Shown here: piece after piece, positions 1-7,102 of the stretch
How positions within the stretch are numbered: the stretch's first letter is position 1
Layout of the letters: each line of letters begins with the position of its first letter
Source: Chitinophagaceae bacterium
GTDB taxonomy: Bacteria > Bacteroidota > Bacteroidia > Chitinophagales > Chitinophagaceae
Direction: 5' to 3'
Length of the DNA: 10,967 nt
Assembly: GCA_025351145.1 (NCBI GenBank)
Contig: JANXWM010000049.1
Location: 1 to 10,967, forward strand
Position numbers and translations under genes: made by a program
Notes under the pieces: generated by a model
Database searches by the model: none
What the model was told of the DNA's origin: nothing
What the model saw: the letters and a program-made list of their open reading frames with translations, nothing else

Positions 1-214
1 CATTTTTTCTATGAACCATTCCGCCATAGAAAAAAGCCAGTCCTGGTGTCATAAGAAAAACAAGAGCTGTAGCTACAATGAGCCAGGCAATATCGGCACC
101 ACTATACTTTCCGGCATCGTCAAAATTTGGAAATGAAGGAATAAAAATAGCTGCTATTGCTACTGCAAGTAGTATAAGAAATGGAGCTACTTGTTTAGTT
201 GTAATCTTGCTCAT
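1..214 (-). CDS. amt: Ammonium transporter Amt, N-terminal part (runs off the left edge)
   Basis: This is the first 71 codons of an Amt/Mep/Rh-family ammonium channel, which moves ammonium across the inner membrane for nitrogen assimilation. The ATG is at 214-212 and the frame is open to the window edge. The product begins MSKITTKQ, then has a hydrophobic helix (about residues 10-28). A short polar stretch follows, then a second hydrophobic helix ending in MTPGLAFFYGGMVHRKN (about 55-71). The segment PGLAFFYGGMV-RKN is the family signature of the first core Amt helix. The first hydrophobic stretch may be a signal peptide or an extra helix; I cannot decide. It is transcribed divergently from the VanZ-like gene, and a -7 promoter-like box lies about 50 bases upstream. 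Glutamine-synthetase or PII (glnK) genes often neighbour amt, but whatever lies beyond the edge is not visible. Confidence 0.93.
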   Translation of the reverse strand, partial: MSKITTKQVAPFLILLAVAIAAIFIPSFPNFDDAGKYSGADIAWLIVATALVFLMTPGLAFFYGGMVHRKN

Positions 215-572
215 AACGTTTTTAATTTTACATTAAAATAATTTACAATATATTTATACAGTAGCAAAGTTAATAATAAATTGAATTTTATTTGATATTT
301 ATTTAATATATTATTATTTATAATGTGAATTGTGCAAAACTTTCTCACTTTTACTGATATTTTAATAAAAATTATTCCAATTGTTGAATATTGATTAAAG
401 AAACTTGCGACTTTATTGTTTGTTGGGAACCAGAGTGTTAATTAAATAATACAATTATTAATTTATTTTAGTTTTTTATAATAAGCTTTTAATATATTTT
501 TTTTGTAAATTATTTTGCACTTGTTTTTTATGAGAATAAGTACAATCATTTTCTATAATTTAGCACCAAAAC
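215..572. other. AT-rich divergent intergenic region between amt and the VanZ-like gene
   Basis: This 358-base stretch has no plausible coding frame and consists largely of A/T runs. Apart from the amt -7 candidate at 265-272 I see no clear promoter. For the plus-strand gene the nearest things are imperfect boxes around 410-425 and 510-520. No strong hairpin was seen. Confidence 0.6.
265..272 (-). promoter_or_regulatory. Candidate -7 promoter element for amt
   Basis: On the minus strand this reads TAACTTTG, an exact match to the Bacteroidetes -7 consensus TAnnTTTG. It would give a 5' leader of roughly 45 bases before the amt ATG. No convincing -33 TTG was found at the usual distance, and the surroundings are extremely AT-rich, so a chance match is possible. 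Confidence 0.5.
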
Positions 573-956
573 GTGAAACCTAACCTCATAAGATTTATAC
601 CCGCCTTTATTTGGTCTATAACTTCTTTTATTCTTCTAGTGATGCCGGGGTCTGATATTCCTAAATCAGAACTTTTTGACATGGTCTATTTTGATAAATG
701 GGTTCATATTGGCATGTTTGGTCTGCTGACTTTGCTTTGGGGATATGCTTTTTTGAAAACGCGAATGTCTTCTGTTAAGCTTTTCACGCAAATTGCAGTA
801 ACTGTGATTATCTATGGTATTGCGATGGAATTTGTGCAAAAATATTTTGCCTATGAAAGAAGTTTTGATATCACAGATATATTGGCCGATATATGTGGTT
901 CTCTTATAGCGTGGTATGTATTAATATATACGTATAAAAAACAAAAAGTTGTATAA
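573..956 (+). CDS. VanZ-like family membrane protein
   Basis: A 127-residue integral membrane protein with the VanZ-like signature. It has about four hydrophobic segments (approximately residues 7-24, 45-61, 71-86 and 103-119). A DKWVH motif (41-45) opens helix 2. A second motif runs ME-F-Q (85-89) then RSFDITD (96-102), followed by A105 and G109; this acidic/Arg pattern is the family's conserved core. VanZ of enterococci gives low-level teicoplanin resistance, but most short stand-alone homologues in Bacteroidetes have no known role, so resistance should not be assumed. The start is GTG at 573: an in-frame TAG at 561-563 rules out anything further upstream, and the next ATG (codon 24) would delete the first helix. 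It stands alone between two non-coding gaps. Confidence 0.85.
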   Translation: MKPNLIRFIPAFIWSITSFILLVMPGSDIPKSELFDMVYFDKWVHIGMFGLLTLLWGYAFLKTRMSSVKLFTQIAVTVIIYGIAMEFVQKYFAYERSFDITDILADICGSLIAWYVLIYTYKKQKVV

Positions 957-965
957 CAAAAAAAT

Positions 966-990
966 GAGCCCCTGTAGAAACAGGGGCCTC
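966..990 (-). terminator. Strong hairpin, terminator-like only when read on the minus strand
   Basis: GCCCCTGT (968-975), loop AGAA, and ACAGGGGC (980-987) form a perfect 8-bp GC-rich stem, with an extra GA/TC pairing possible across one bulged base. Read on the minus strand the hairpin is followed by TCATTTTTTT, a good U-tract, so it could end transcripts coming leftwards from the outer-membrane barrel gene, about 310 bases past its stop. Read on the plus strand there is no U-tract. It could instead be a 5' leader hairpin for the micro-ORF at 1009. Confidence 0.5.
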
Positions 991-1008
991 AACCAAAACT
1001 AACTGCTT

Positions 1009-1035
1009 ATGAGAAAATCGATTGTTATTATTTGA
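1009..1035 (+). other. Orphan micro-ORF / start-codon-like leader after the hairpin
   Basis: An A-rich unstructured stretch (CAACCAAAACTAAC) precedes ATGAGAAAA. The frame encodes eight residues, MRKSIVII, and ends in three consecutive in-frame stops (TGA TAA TAA, 1033-1041). The arrangement of hairpin, A-rich spacer and ATG followed by Arg-Lys resembles the translation start of an exported Bacteroidetes protein. No gene follows. It may be the relic of a lost gene, a leader peptide, or coincidence. Confidence 0.3.
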
Positions 1036-1041
1036 TAATAA

Positions 1042-1299
1042 ATTTGCAAATGCAGTGCCAGAAAATCTATATAATTTGTTAACCGTTTCTTTTGCACTAT
1101 TTCAAATTATTTTTTCTTTTTACTACTATTAAGATGTAAAGTTCTTTCATAGTTTAATAAAAAAATGTTAAGTAATACTCTTTAAAATGTTAATGATTAG
1201 CGATTACATAGTTCTTTAAATATACCTGCCAAGTAATCCACTTAAAGTATTGTAATTTTTTTTTGGAAAACCTTAATGGATATTTTGATAAAGATTTTT
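1042..1299. other. Intergenic stretch with no recognised gene
   Basis: AT-rich sequence between the micro-ORF and the end of the outer-membrane barrel gene. It has scattered T and A runs and no coding frame of note. A TAAATTTG box (1039-1046, +) matches the -7 consensus but has no gene downstream and no properly spaced -33 box. Confidence 0.5.
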
Positions 1300-2064
1300 T
1301 TACATTTTAACCAAGTAAGCTAAGGCTACTGTAGCAGCGCCAGTATTGTTTTGACCATTTGTTTTATCTTTTTGAATATCTGAAAAACCATAGTTACCAC
1401 CACCAGTTAAGAGTAATTTATAACCATTAGGTAGGGTTAACGATAACCCGATACCAGCCTGAACGCCAAAATTGAATTTCTTTAGATCTGACTGGATATC
1501 GGTTGATTGATCAAATGAAGCAGGCTGAGGTAATAATGGCAGTGTCATGTTTTCATCTAAATAGATATTGCTTGAGCCGCTGGTTATATTTTTTGCAGCC
1601 AGGAGATAGCCTGCATACGGCCCCCCATTAATAAATAAAGATATCTTGTGGCCAACCTGGAATTCAATTTTTAAAAGGACAGGTAATTCCATATAATTAA
1701 GTTTTACCTCACTAGAGTAATCTGCGTAAACAAAGGGTGGAATTGTTGTGTTTGGTGGAAAGTAGGTTGAGAAGCTGCTTGTTGGTATTGCCTGTACTCC
1801 ATTTTTTTTACCACCTTGAGATGAATAATTAAGCTCGGCCTGTAAATAAAATCTTTTAGCTATTTGCATTTCAGCTATTATACCGGTATATGGTCCCTGC
1901 CTTGAAGACCAGCCTTTGCTTACGGGATTATTCCCCGAAGATTTAAGGTTGGGGATACTTATTCCCACTTTTAATCCCAGTCGAAATTCATTTTGAGAAA
2001 AGCCAGAATGGACGATGAAAAAAGCAAGCAAGGTAAAAATATGGTTGAGACTTATTTTACTCAT
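1300..2064 (-). CDS. Outer-membrane beta-barrel protein (PorT-like porin family)
   Basis: A 254-residue secreted protein. The N-terminus MSKISLNHIF is followed by a hydrophobic core (about 10-18) and a likely signal-peptidase site around residues 23-25 (GFSQ-N). The mature part starts with EFRLGLKVGISIPNL, a typical first strand of small Bacteroidetes outer-membrane barrels of the PorT / OMP_b-brl_2 type. Alternating hydrophobic strands recur to the end, for example LNYMELPVLLKIEF (about 122-135), FNFGVQAGIGLSL and GYKLLLTGGGNYGFSD. The phrase YMELPVLLK is characteristic of this group. It presumably folds as an 8-10-stranded barrel in the outer membrane; substrate and role are unknown. The last residues (LAYLVKM) lack the usual terminal aromatic. 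The ATG at 2064 is the start because the signal peptide follows it directly. A near-consensus promoter box lies about 30 bases upstream. Confidence 0.85.
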   Translation of the reverse strand: MSKISLNHIFTLLAFFIVHSGFSQNEFRLGLKVGISIPNLKSSGNNPVSKGWSSRQGPYTGIIAEMQIAKRFYLQAELNYSSQGGKKNGVQAIPTSSFSTYFPPNTTIPPFVYADYSSEVKLNYMELPVLLKIEFQVGHKISLFINGGPYAGYLLAAKNITSGSSNIYLDENMTLPLLPQPASFDQSTDIQSDLKKFNFGVQAGIGLSLTLPNGYKLLLTGGGNYGFSDIQKDKTNGQNNTGAATVALAYLVKM

Positions 2065-2092
2065 AACGGGTTACATTTTGTACAGTAAGTTA

Positions 2093-2100
2093 CAAAGTAA
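2093..2100 (-). promoter_or_regulatory. Possible -7 element for the outer-membrane barrel gene
   Basis: On the minus strand this reads TTACTTTG, one mismatch from TAnnTTTG, about 28 bases upstream of the ATG. No clear -33 TTG is present at the expected spacing, so this is a weak call. Confidence 0.33.
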
Positions 2101-2186
2101 ATGGGGAAAAGTTTTTAAAAATGTAGTTGCGTCCTTTCATTAACAGGACTGAAGTTTTAATGTATTTTGCTGCTCCACATTCTGTA

Positions 2187-2206
2187 GTACAAGAGTGCGA
2201 CGCAAG
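2187..2206 (+). repeat. Intergenic repeat core, copy 1
   Basis: The 20-base core GTACAAGAGTGCGACGCAAG, plus one matching A before it, is identical at 7010-7029 and appears in near-identical form, inverted, at 3945-3963 and 7133-7144. Its right flank (2207-2226) matches that of copy 3 at 13 of 20 positions by hand alignment. It lies between the outer-membrane barrel gene and the terminator of the DUF937 gene. Confidence 0.85.
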
Positions 2207-2278
2207 TAAAGCTCAATAGCTGCAATAGTTTATGGCTCAAAATATTTCTTAGCTTTTATCGCTTACTGTATATAAACT

Positions 2279-2308
2279 AAAAAACCCTGTATAATAACAG
2301 GGCTTTTT
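2279..2308 (-). terminator. Rho-independent terminator of the DUF937 gene
   Basis: On the minus strand AAAGCCCTGT, loop TATTAT and ACAGGGTTTTTT form a 6-bp GC-containing stem. It is extended by a G-U pair and A-U pairs and followed by a U-tract. It begins about 18 bases after the DUF937 stop codon. Confidence 0.85.
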
Positions 2309-2325
2309 AAATAAGCTACAATTGT

Positions 2326-2835
2326 TTATTTAAAAAAACCTTTCACCATATCCATTAAGCCTCCGCCAGCACCAGAGGTGGTCGCGCCGCCGCCTGTAAA
2401 CTGGTTTAATAATCCCTGAACATCAAAACCAGATGATTTGCCGCCGGTTAAATTATTTACAATGCCCTGCAGGTCAAAACTGCTATCGTTAGGGTCATTT
2501 GTTTTATGTACAAATTGCTGTAAAACTACCGGTATCAGGCTCGAAGCAATACCGCCAGCCTGCGACTGGTCTATACCAAATCTGCTCATCAGGCTTTGAA
2601 TTAGGTTGCCCTGTATTCCCTGAGATACAGGCGAATTTGCAGCATTATCGCTATGGCTGAACATGTGGAGCACATCATTGATATTGCCATTGGCAAGTGC
2701 CCCTTTCAGGCCGTCAATAATTGAATTCGAAGCCATTGATACAGCTTCATCATTATGCTCATTGGGAATGGCCGGGTTATTAATAATAGCAGCTCCGGCA
2801 TTTTGTTTTACGAGGTCGAGAAGATTTTCAAACAT
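2326..2835 (-). CDS. DUF937 domain-containing protein
   Basis: A 169-residue soluble protein, rich in Asn, Gly and Ser, without signal peptide or membrane segment. The start MFENLLDLVKQ and the helical middle (about 33-110), with IDGLKGALANG, SRFGIDQSQAGGIASSLIP and QQFVHK, match the DUF937 (YidB-like) family, whose function is not established. The C-terminal third holds two 17-residue tandem units, FD-QG--N--TGG at 120-132 and 137-149. It ends in a Gly-rich linker (148-160) and an amphipathic tail MDMVKGFFK. It lies 86 bases downstream of the M23 peptidase gene on the same strand, so the two could be co-transcribed, and a terminator follows. The ATG at 2835 is the natural start; no strong promoter was seen in the 86-base gap. 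Confidence 0.82.
   Translation of the reverse strand: MFENLLDLVKQNAGAAIINNPAIPNEHNDEAVSMASNSIIDGLKGALANGNINDVLHMFSHSDNAANSPVSQGIQGNLIQSLMSRFGIDQSQAGGIASSLIPVVLQQFVHKTNDPNDSSFDLQGIVNNLTGGKSSGFDVQGLLNQFTGGGATTSGAGGGLMDMVKGFFK
2386..2484 (-). repeat. Two-unit tandem repeat inside the DUF937 gene
   Basis: Codons 118-150 encode two copies of a 51-base unit. At protein level the units share FD(L/V)QG(I/L)(V/L)N(N/Q)(L/F)TGG. The DNA copies have diverged, so the duplication is old or under protein-level selection. Confidence 0.7.
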
Positions 2836-2921
2836 GGCAATTATTTTTAGGCAATGAAAGTAATATTTATTTTTATCTCATCCTTAATGTTGCGCTTTTT
2901 TTAAATATACCTGCATAATAT

Positions 2922-3893
2922 TTAATCAAAACTCTGGTTAGCAGCGGCAGCAAGTTTTAATAAGCGGTCGTATTGTTCCGGCGTAAGATCATTATAGAAA
3001 TAGTAAACCGGGTCAACTGGTTCACCACCTTTATGTACTTCGTAATGACAATGCGGTCCCGTGCTTTTGCCGGTACTTCCTACATATCCAATAACTTCGC
3101 CCCGGCTTATCCTGGCACCAACCTTCGTTTTAATGCGGTACATGTGGCCGTATAAAGTTTCATAACCATAACCATGGCTAATAATTACATGGTTACCAAA
3201 CCCTCCTGCATTATAATCTGCTTCCTTTACAACACCGTCTGCTGTTGCATATATAGGTGTGCCCTGCGGTGCAGTAAAGTCAAGGCCTGCATGAAATTTG
3301 GTTACTTTATAAACAGGGTCTATTCTGTATCCAAAACCTGATGCAATTCGGGTAAGGTCTTTATTACTTACCGGCTGAATGGCAGGTATGGCGGCAAGCA
3401 GTTTTTCTTTATTTTTAACCATATCATCAATGGCTCCGTAAGATTTGGTTTGGTAAGCAACCCTTTTAGAAAGTGTGTTCAGTTGTTCCGTTAAACTCTT
3501 TACCAGTTGGGTTTCTCCCATACTTTGCACAAGCTGTACTTCCTTGCTTTTTTCCATTTCTTTCAGCCTCGCACTGTCAGGAATTGGCGTAGATTCAAAG
3601 ATCGAACGGTATACGTTATTGTCCCTGTTTTGCAGCTCAATCATTTGTTTTTGCAGTTGCTGTACTCTTTCCTGCAGCACGCTGTAATTCTGGGTCATAT
3701 CATCATTCTCTTGCTGCAGTATTTTTTCTTTGGGCGAATCAATGTATTGAAACGCTACGGCAACAATAATGATAGCGGCAGAAATACTTGCTGCAATAAA
3801 ACCAAATAAACGCAGAAGCCTCACACGCAAAGGTGTTTCAAGTTTTTCGTAACGAAGCGTATGGGTATTATAATAGTATTTTATTTTCCTCAT
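2922..3893 (-). CDS. Membrane-anchored M23 (LytM-type) metallopeptidase
   Basis: A 323-residue peptidoglycan endopeptidase-type protein of the cell envelope. After a cytoplasmic start (MRKIKYYYNTHTLRYEKL) comes one membrane helix (about 29-51, IAASISAAIIIVAVAF). A long coiled-coil follows (about 55-165, rich in Gln, Glu and Leu), and then an M23 domain (about 185-298). The zinc/catalytic residues are all present: HAGLD (H201, D205), YGH (H250) and HCH (H281, H283). GFGYR-DP, the stretch following it (FHAGLDFTAPQGTPI), and GYVGSTGKSTGPHCHYEV are classic for the family. Intact ligands suggest an active enzyme that cuts cross-links during growth, rather than a degenerate activator of EnvC type. 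The ATG at 3893 is preferred over an in-frame TTG at 3899. It is divergent from alaS; the gap holds repeat copy 2. Confidence 0.93.
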   Translation of the reverse strand: MRKIKYYYNTHTLRYEKLETPLRVRLLRLFGFIAASISAAIIIVAVAFQYIDSPKEKILQQENDDMTQNYSVLQERVQQLQKQMIELQNRDNNVYRSIFESTPIPDSARLKEMEKSKEVQLVQSMGETQLVKSLTEQLNTLSKRVAYQTKSYGAIDDMVKNKEKLLAAIPAIQPVSNKDLTRIASGFGYRIDPVYKVTKFHAGLDFTAPQGTPIYATADGVVKEADYNAGGFGNHVIISHGYGYETLYGHMYRIKTKVGARISRGEVIGYVGSTGKSTGPHCHYEVHKGGEPVDPVYYFYNDLTPEQYDRLLKLAAAANQSFD

Positions 3894-3914
3894 TGGCAAG
3901 TAAAATTTATATGG

Positions 3915-4001
3915 GCCCGGCTACAGATATTTTATGGCATCGCCTCTTGCGTCGCACTCTTGTGCGTTCAGAACTTTTTTGAACTGTCAACAGCCCGGCG
4001 C
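3915..4001 (-). repeat. Intergenic repeat, copy 2 (about 87 bp)
   Basis: The core at 3945-3963 is the inverse complement of ACAAGAGTGCGACGCAAGA. It is bounded by GCCCGGCTAC (3915-3924) and CAACAGCCCGGC (3988-3999), which are near-inverse of each other. The same layout is seen at 7103-7188: in both copies CTTGCGTCGCAC and CAACAGCCC start exactly 42 bases apart. Confidence 0.75.
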
Positions 4002-4065
4002 ATTGAAATAGTAAACAATAAGCTATAACAATGAACCATGAACTATTAACAAATCTCCAATTCCT

Positions 4066-4073
4066 TACCTTTG
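4066..4073 (+). promoter_or_regulatory. -7 promoter element of alaS
   Basis: TACCTTTG exactly fits TAnnTTTG and is the same octamer as in the rpsJ promoter of this window. The -33 side is weak (a TTA at 4046-4048, 17-base spacing). Transcription would begin near 4080, giving a leader of about 65 bases. Confidence 0.7.
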
Positions 4074-4079
4074 CCGCCC

Positions 4080-4107
4080 TGTAAGCAAACAAAGATAACA
4101 GCTTACA
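4080..4107 (+). promoter_or_regulatory. 5'-end hairpin in the alaS leader
   Basis: TGTAAGC (4080-4086) and GCTTACA (4101-4107) form a perfect 7-bp stem around a 14-base A-rich loop. It starts about six bases after the -7 box, so it would sit at or next to the mRNA 5' end. It could stabilise the transcript or bind a regulator; neither is shown by the sequence. Confidence 0.5.
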
Positions 4108-4143
4108 CAGTATTTATATTATTCTAAATTTTCATTGAACACT

Positions 4144-6891
4144 ATGCTTACCAGTGCACAGATACGGCAACAGTTTCTCGATTTTTTTCAGTCAAAAGGC
4201 CACCAAGTAGTTCCGTCTGCTCCTATCGTAATAAAAAACGATCCCACACTGCTTTTCACCAATGCAGGTATGAACCAGTTTAAAGATTATTTCCTGGGCA
4301 ATAAAAAGCCGCCATATCCACGTGTGGTTGATACACAGAAATGCCTTCGTGTAAGCGGCAAACACAACGATCTTGAAGAAGTTGGTGTAGACACTTACCA
4401 CCACACTATGTTCGAAATGCTGGGCAACTGGAGCTTTGGTGATTACTTTAAAAAAGAAGCCATTGCATGGAGCTGGGAATTACTTACCGAAGTATTGAAA
4501 TTAGATAAAGGCCGTTTATACGTAACCATCTTCGAAGGCGACAATAAAGAAGGCTTGCCAAGAGATGAAGAAGCATTTAATGAATGGAAAAAAGTAATTG
4601 CTGAAGACCGTATTTTACTCGGTAACAAAAAAGACAATTTCTGGGAAATGGGTGATACCGGCCCCTGCGGCCCGTGCACAGAAATTCATGTTGATTGCAG
4701 AACCGATGAAGAAAGAAAAACAGTTGATGGAAAAAAGCTGGTAAACAACGATCATCCGCAAGTGATTGAAATATGGAACAATGTATTCATCCAGTTCAAC
4801 CGTTTAAAAGATGGAAGCCTCGAACCATTGCCAGCAAAGCATGTAGATACAGGCATGGGCTTCGAGCGTTTGGTGCGTGTATTACAAAATAAAACATCCA
4901 ATTACGATACAGATATATTCACCGGAACAATTGCTGCAACCGAAACCATAACAGGAAAAAAATACGATTGTAGCGACGGCAAAGAAGCGGTTGCCTTTCG
5001 TGTAATTGCAGATCATATACGTGCTATCTCTTTTACTATTGCAGATGGACAGCTGCCTTCAAACACAGGCGCAGGTTATGTTATACGCCGCATACTCCGC
5101 CGTGCTGTTCGTTATTATTACTCATATCTTGATTACAAGCAACCATTATTATTTCAATTGCTGCCGGTTATTGCAAAGCAATTTGAAAATGTGTTTCCTG
5201 AATTAAATGCACAATTAGATTTTGTAAGTAAAGTGGTGAAAGAAGAAGAGGATGCTTTTTTGAGAACATTGGATAAAGGATTGAAAAAAATTGACTATTT
5301 ACCTTCTTCAATATTAATGACTCAAGCAGATAAGATATATGGAGATCAATATGACATAGAGCTTGATTCATTAAAAGCTAATTATATACATACCAAAAAA
5401 AATGAATTTGTAGAAAGGGAACTAAAGTCATTAAAAGATTTTTCAATCCCAGGTCAAATTGCTTTTGAACTATATGATACGTATGGTTTTCCTATTGACT
5501 TAACTAAACTTATAGCGTTTGAAAAAGGATGGACAGTCGATGAACCAGGCTTCGAATTAGAAATGCAACAGCAAAAAAATCGAAGTCGTGCAGCATCAAT
5601 TATTGATACCGAAGATTGGATCGTTTTAATTGATGATAATTTTTCAGAATTTATTGGCTACGATTCACTCGAAATAAAAACCAAAATAGTTAAGTACCGC
5701 AAAGTAAAAGCGAAAGGAAAAGAAGCGTATCAATATATATTGCAGGCTACACCTTTTTATGCCGAAAGCGGCGGACAGGTTGGTGATACAGGCGAACTGA
5801 TTTTTGATGACGAAAGCATCAATATTACGGATACCAAAAAAGAAAACAATCTTATCATTCATTTTGCAGATACATTACCTAATGAATTAAACGGTAAATT
5901 AATTGCAAAAGTTAATCATTCCAAACGCAGGGCAACTGAAGCGCATCATAGTGCAACACATTTGCTGCATGCCGCTTTGCGCAAAGTGCTGGGCACACAT
6001 GTAGCACAAAAAGGAAGCCTTGTAAATGCAGAGCACCTGCGTTTCGATTTCTCTCATTTTGCAAAAGTCACCGATGAAGAAATTGCACTGATCGAATCGA
6101 TCGTAAACGAAAAAATACGCGAAAACATACCAGTAATCATTAAAGAAATGCACAAAGATGAAGCCATTGCAATGGGCGCTATGGCGTTATTTGGTGAGAA
6201 GTATGGTGATATCGTTCGTGTGGTAATTATCGATCCAAATTATTCCATTGAATTATGCGGTGGTACACATGTTGCTGCAACCGGCGAATTGGGTTTCTTT
6301 AAAATAAAACATGAGAGCGCAGTGGCAGCTGGCGTAAGAAGGATTGAAGCTGTAAGTGGTAAAGCTGCAGAAATATACTTGAATGTACATTTATCGCAGA
6401 TTCAATTGATCCGCGAAACGCTAAAGAACCCTAAGGAACTTAATAAGGCAGTTGAAAACCTGGTTGCAGAAAACAATGATCTTAAAAAGAGGATAGAAAG
6501 TTTAGAAGCTAAACAGTTAACGGTTATTAAAAACAGTTTGCTCAATAAAACTTATCAAATAAATGATGTAAGTTTTATTGGCGAAATTGTAGAAGTTAGC
6601 AATGCAGACGCATTGAAAAAATTATGTTTCGATCTTAAAAATGAACTCACCAATTATATGGTAGTGCTCGCGGCAAATATAGATGGCAAAGCCAGTGTAG
6701 CAGTTTTGCTCGACGATCATATTGCTGCTTCAAAGAACCTGGATGCCCCTAAAATTATTAAAGAACAGATTGCCCCGTTAATCAAAGGTGGCGGCGGTGG
6801 ACAAAAAACTTTGGCAACAGCCGGTGGCCAGGATGCCAGTAATTTAAAGCTCGTAATTGAAAAAGTAAAAAGCCTTATTACTGCTGATTAA
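4144..6891 (+). CDS. alaS: Alanine--tRNA ligase
   Basis: Cytoplasmic class II synthetase that charges tRNA-Ala and clears mischarged Ser/Gly. The domains are in family order. The aminoacylation core has FTNAGMNQFKDYF, RVSGKHNDLEEVG (69-81), HHTMFEMLGNWSFGDYF (86-102), GPCGPCTEIH (173-182) and GAGYVIRRILRR (from about 309). The editing domain carries the zinc ligands HSATH (H602, H606) and CGGTH (C705, H709). A coiled stretch (about 758-797) leads to the C-terminal DHHA1-type domain with GGGGGQ (882-887). The length, 915 residues, is longer than the roughly 870-880 usual in the phylum. The excess is an AT-rich, charged insert at about 386-433, before the FELYDTYGFPIDLT motif. The start is ATG 4144, which gives MLTSAQIRQQFLDFF; an in-frame TTG at 4135 is less likely. 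It has its own promoter and terminator and is probably monocistronic. Confidence 0.98.
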   Translation: MLTSAQIRQQFLDFFQSKGHQVVPSAPIVIKNDPTLLFTNAGMNQFKDYFLGNKKPPYPRVVDTQKCLRVSGKHNDLEEVGVDTYHHTMFEMLGNWSFGDYFKKEAIAWSWELLTEVLKLDKGRLYVTIFEGDNKEGLPRDEEAFNEWKKVIAEDRILLGNKKDNFWEMGDTGPCGPCTEIHVDCRTDEERKTVDGKKLVNNDHPQVIEIWNNVFIQFNRLKDGSLEPLPAKHVDTGMGFERLVRVLQNKTSNYDTDIFTGTIAATETITGKKYDCSDGKEAVAFRVIADHIRAISFTIADGQLPSNTGAGYVIRRILRRAVRYYYSYLDYKQPLLFQLLPVIAKQFENVFPELNAQLDFVSKVVKEEEDAFLRTLDKGLKKIDYLPSSILMTQADKIYGDQYDIELDSLKANYIHTKKNEFVERELKSLKDFSIPGQIAFELYDTYGFPIDLTKLIAFEKGWTVDEPGFELEMQQQKNRSRAASIIDTEDWIVLIDDNFSEFIGYDSLEIKTKIVKYRKVKAKGKEAYQYILQATPFYAESGGQVGDTGELIFDDESINITDTKKENNLIIHFADTLPNELNGKLIAKVNHSKRRATEAHHSATHLLHAALRKVLGTHVAQKGSLVNAEHLRFDFSHFAKVTDEEIALIESIVNEKIRENIPVIIKEMHKDEAIAMGAMALFGEKYGDIVRVVIIDPNYSIELCGGTHVAATGELGFFKIKHESAVAAGVRRIEAVSGKAAEIYLNVHLSQIQLIRETLKNPKELNKAVENLVAENNDLKKRIESLEAKQLTVIKNSLLNKTYQINDVSFIGEIVEVSNADALKKLCFDLKNELTNYMVVLAANIDGKASVAVLLDDHIAASKNLDAPKIIKEQIAPLIKGGGGGQKTLATAGGQDASNLKLVIEKVKSLITAD

Positions 6892-6912
6892 TATAAAATC
6901 GTTTCGTCAAAT

Positions 6913-6943
6913 AAAAGCCCCGCATTTTTTGCAGGGCTTTTTT
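6913..6943 (+). terminator. Rho-independent terminator of alaS
   Basis: AAAAGCCC (6913-6920) pairs with GGGCTTTT (6934-6941). Inner GC/GC pairs close around an ATTTTTT loop after one C-A mismatch, and further T residues follow. It starts 22 bases after the alaS stop. Confidence 0.9.
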
Positions 6944-6991
6944 ATTTCAAAATAATGCAGTTGAAAATAATATCCGCTTATACTTCGCATT

Positions 6992-7058
6992 GCCCGGTAA
7001 GGTTATACAGTACAAGAGTGCGACGCAAGAGAAGCTTCATTCATGCAATGCAGCCGGG
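6992..7058 (+). repeat. Intergenic repeat, copy 3
   Basis: The core GTACAAGAGTGCGACGCAAG at 7010-7029 is identical to copy 1. It is flanked by GCCCGGTAA (6992-7000) and AGCCGGGTA (7052-7060), which can pair as the base of an imperfect hairpin. It lies in the 381-base gap between alaS and the 195-aa gene, 103 bases from the inverted copy 4. Confidence 0.8.
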
Positions 7059-7102
7059 TAAATAAGTATTGAGAAAATGATTAGTCAATGTCAATTTTTT
7101 GA

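Noticed and set aside
573..956. Reading the VanZ-like gene as a glycopeptide-resistance determinant
   Set aside because: There is no vanHAX or other resistance context; stand-alone VanZ-like proteins are common with unknown roles.
1039..1046. TAAATTTG promoter-like box on the plus strand
   Set aside because: No properly spaced -33 box and no downstream plus-strand gene.
1215..2914. 15-base identity TTTAAATATACCTGC at 1215-1229 and 2900-2914, with a similar string near 7199
   Set aside because: Short and AT-rich, with no shared flanks; in AT-rich DNA of this size a chance match is possible.
3894..3899. TTG start for the M23 peptidase two codons upstream
   Set aside because: The ATG at 3893 gives the usual MRKIKYYYNT start.
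3907..4092. 61-codon minus-strand frame between the M23 gene and alaS
   Set aside because: It is made largely of repeat copy 2 and the alaS promoter/leader region; no protein-like features.
4135..4143. TTG start for alaS three codons upstream
   Set aside because: ATG 4144 gives the usual AlaRS N-terminus; TTG is rarely used when an ATG is so close.
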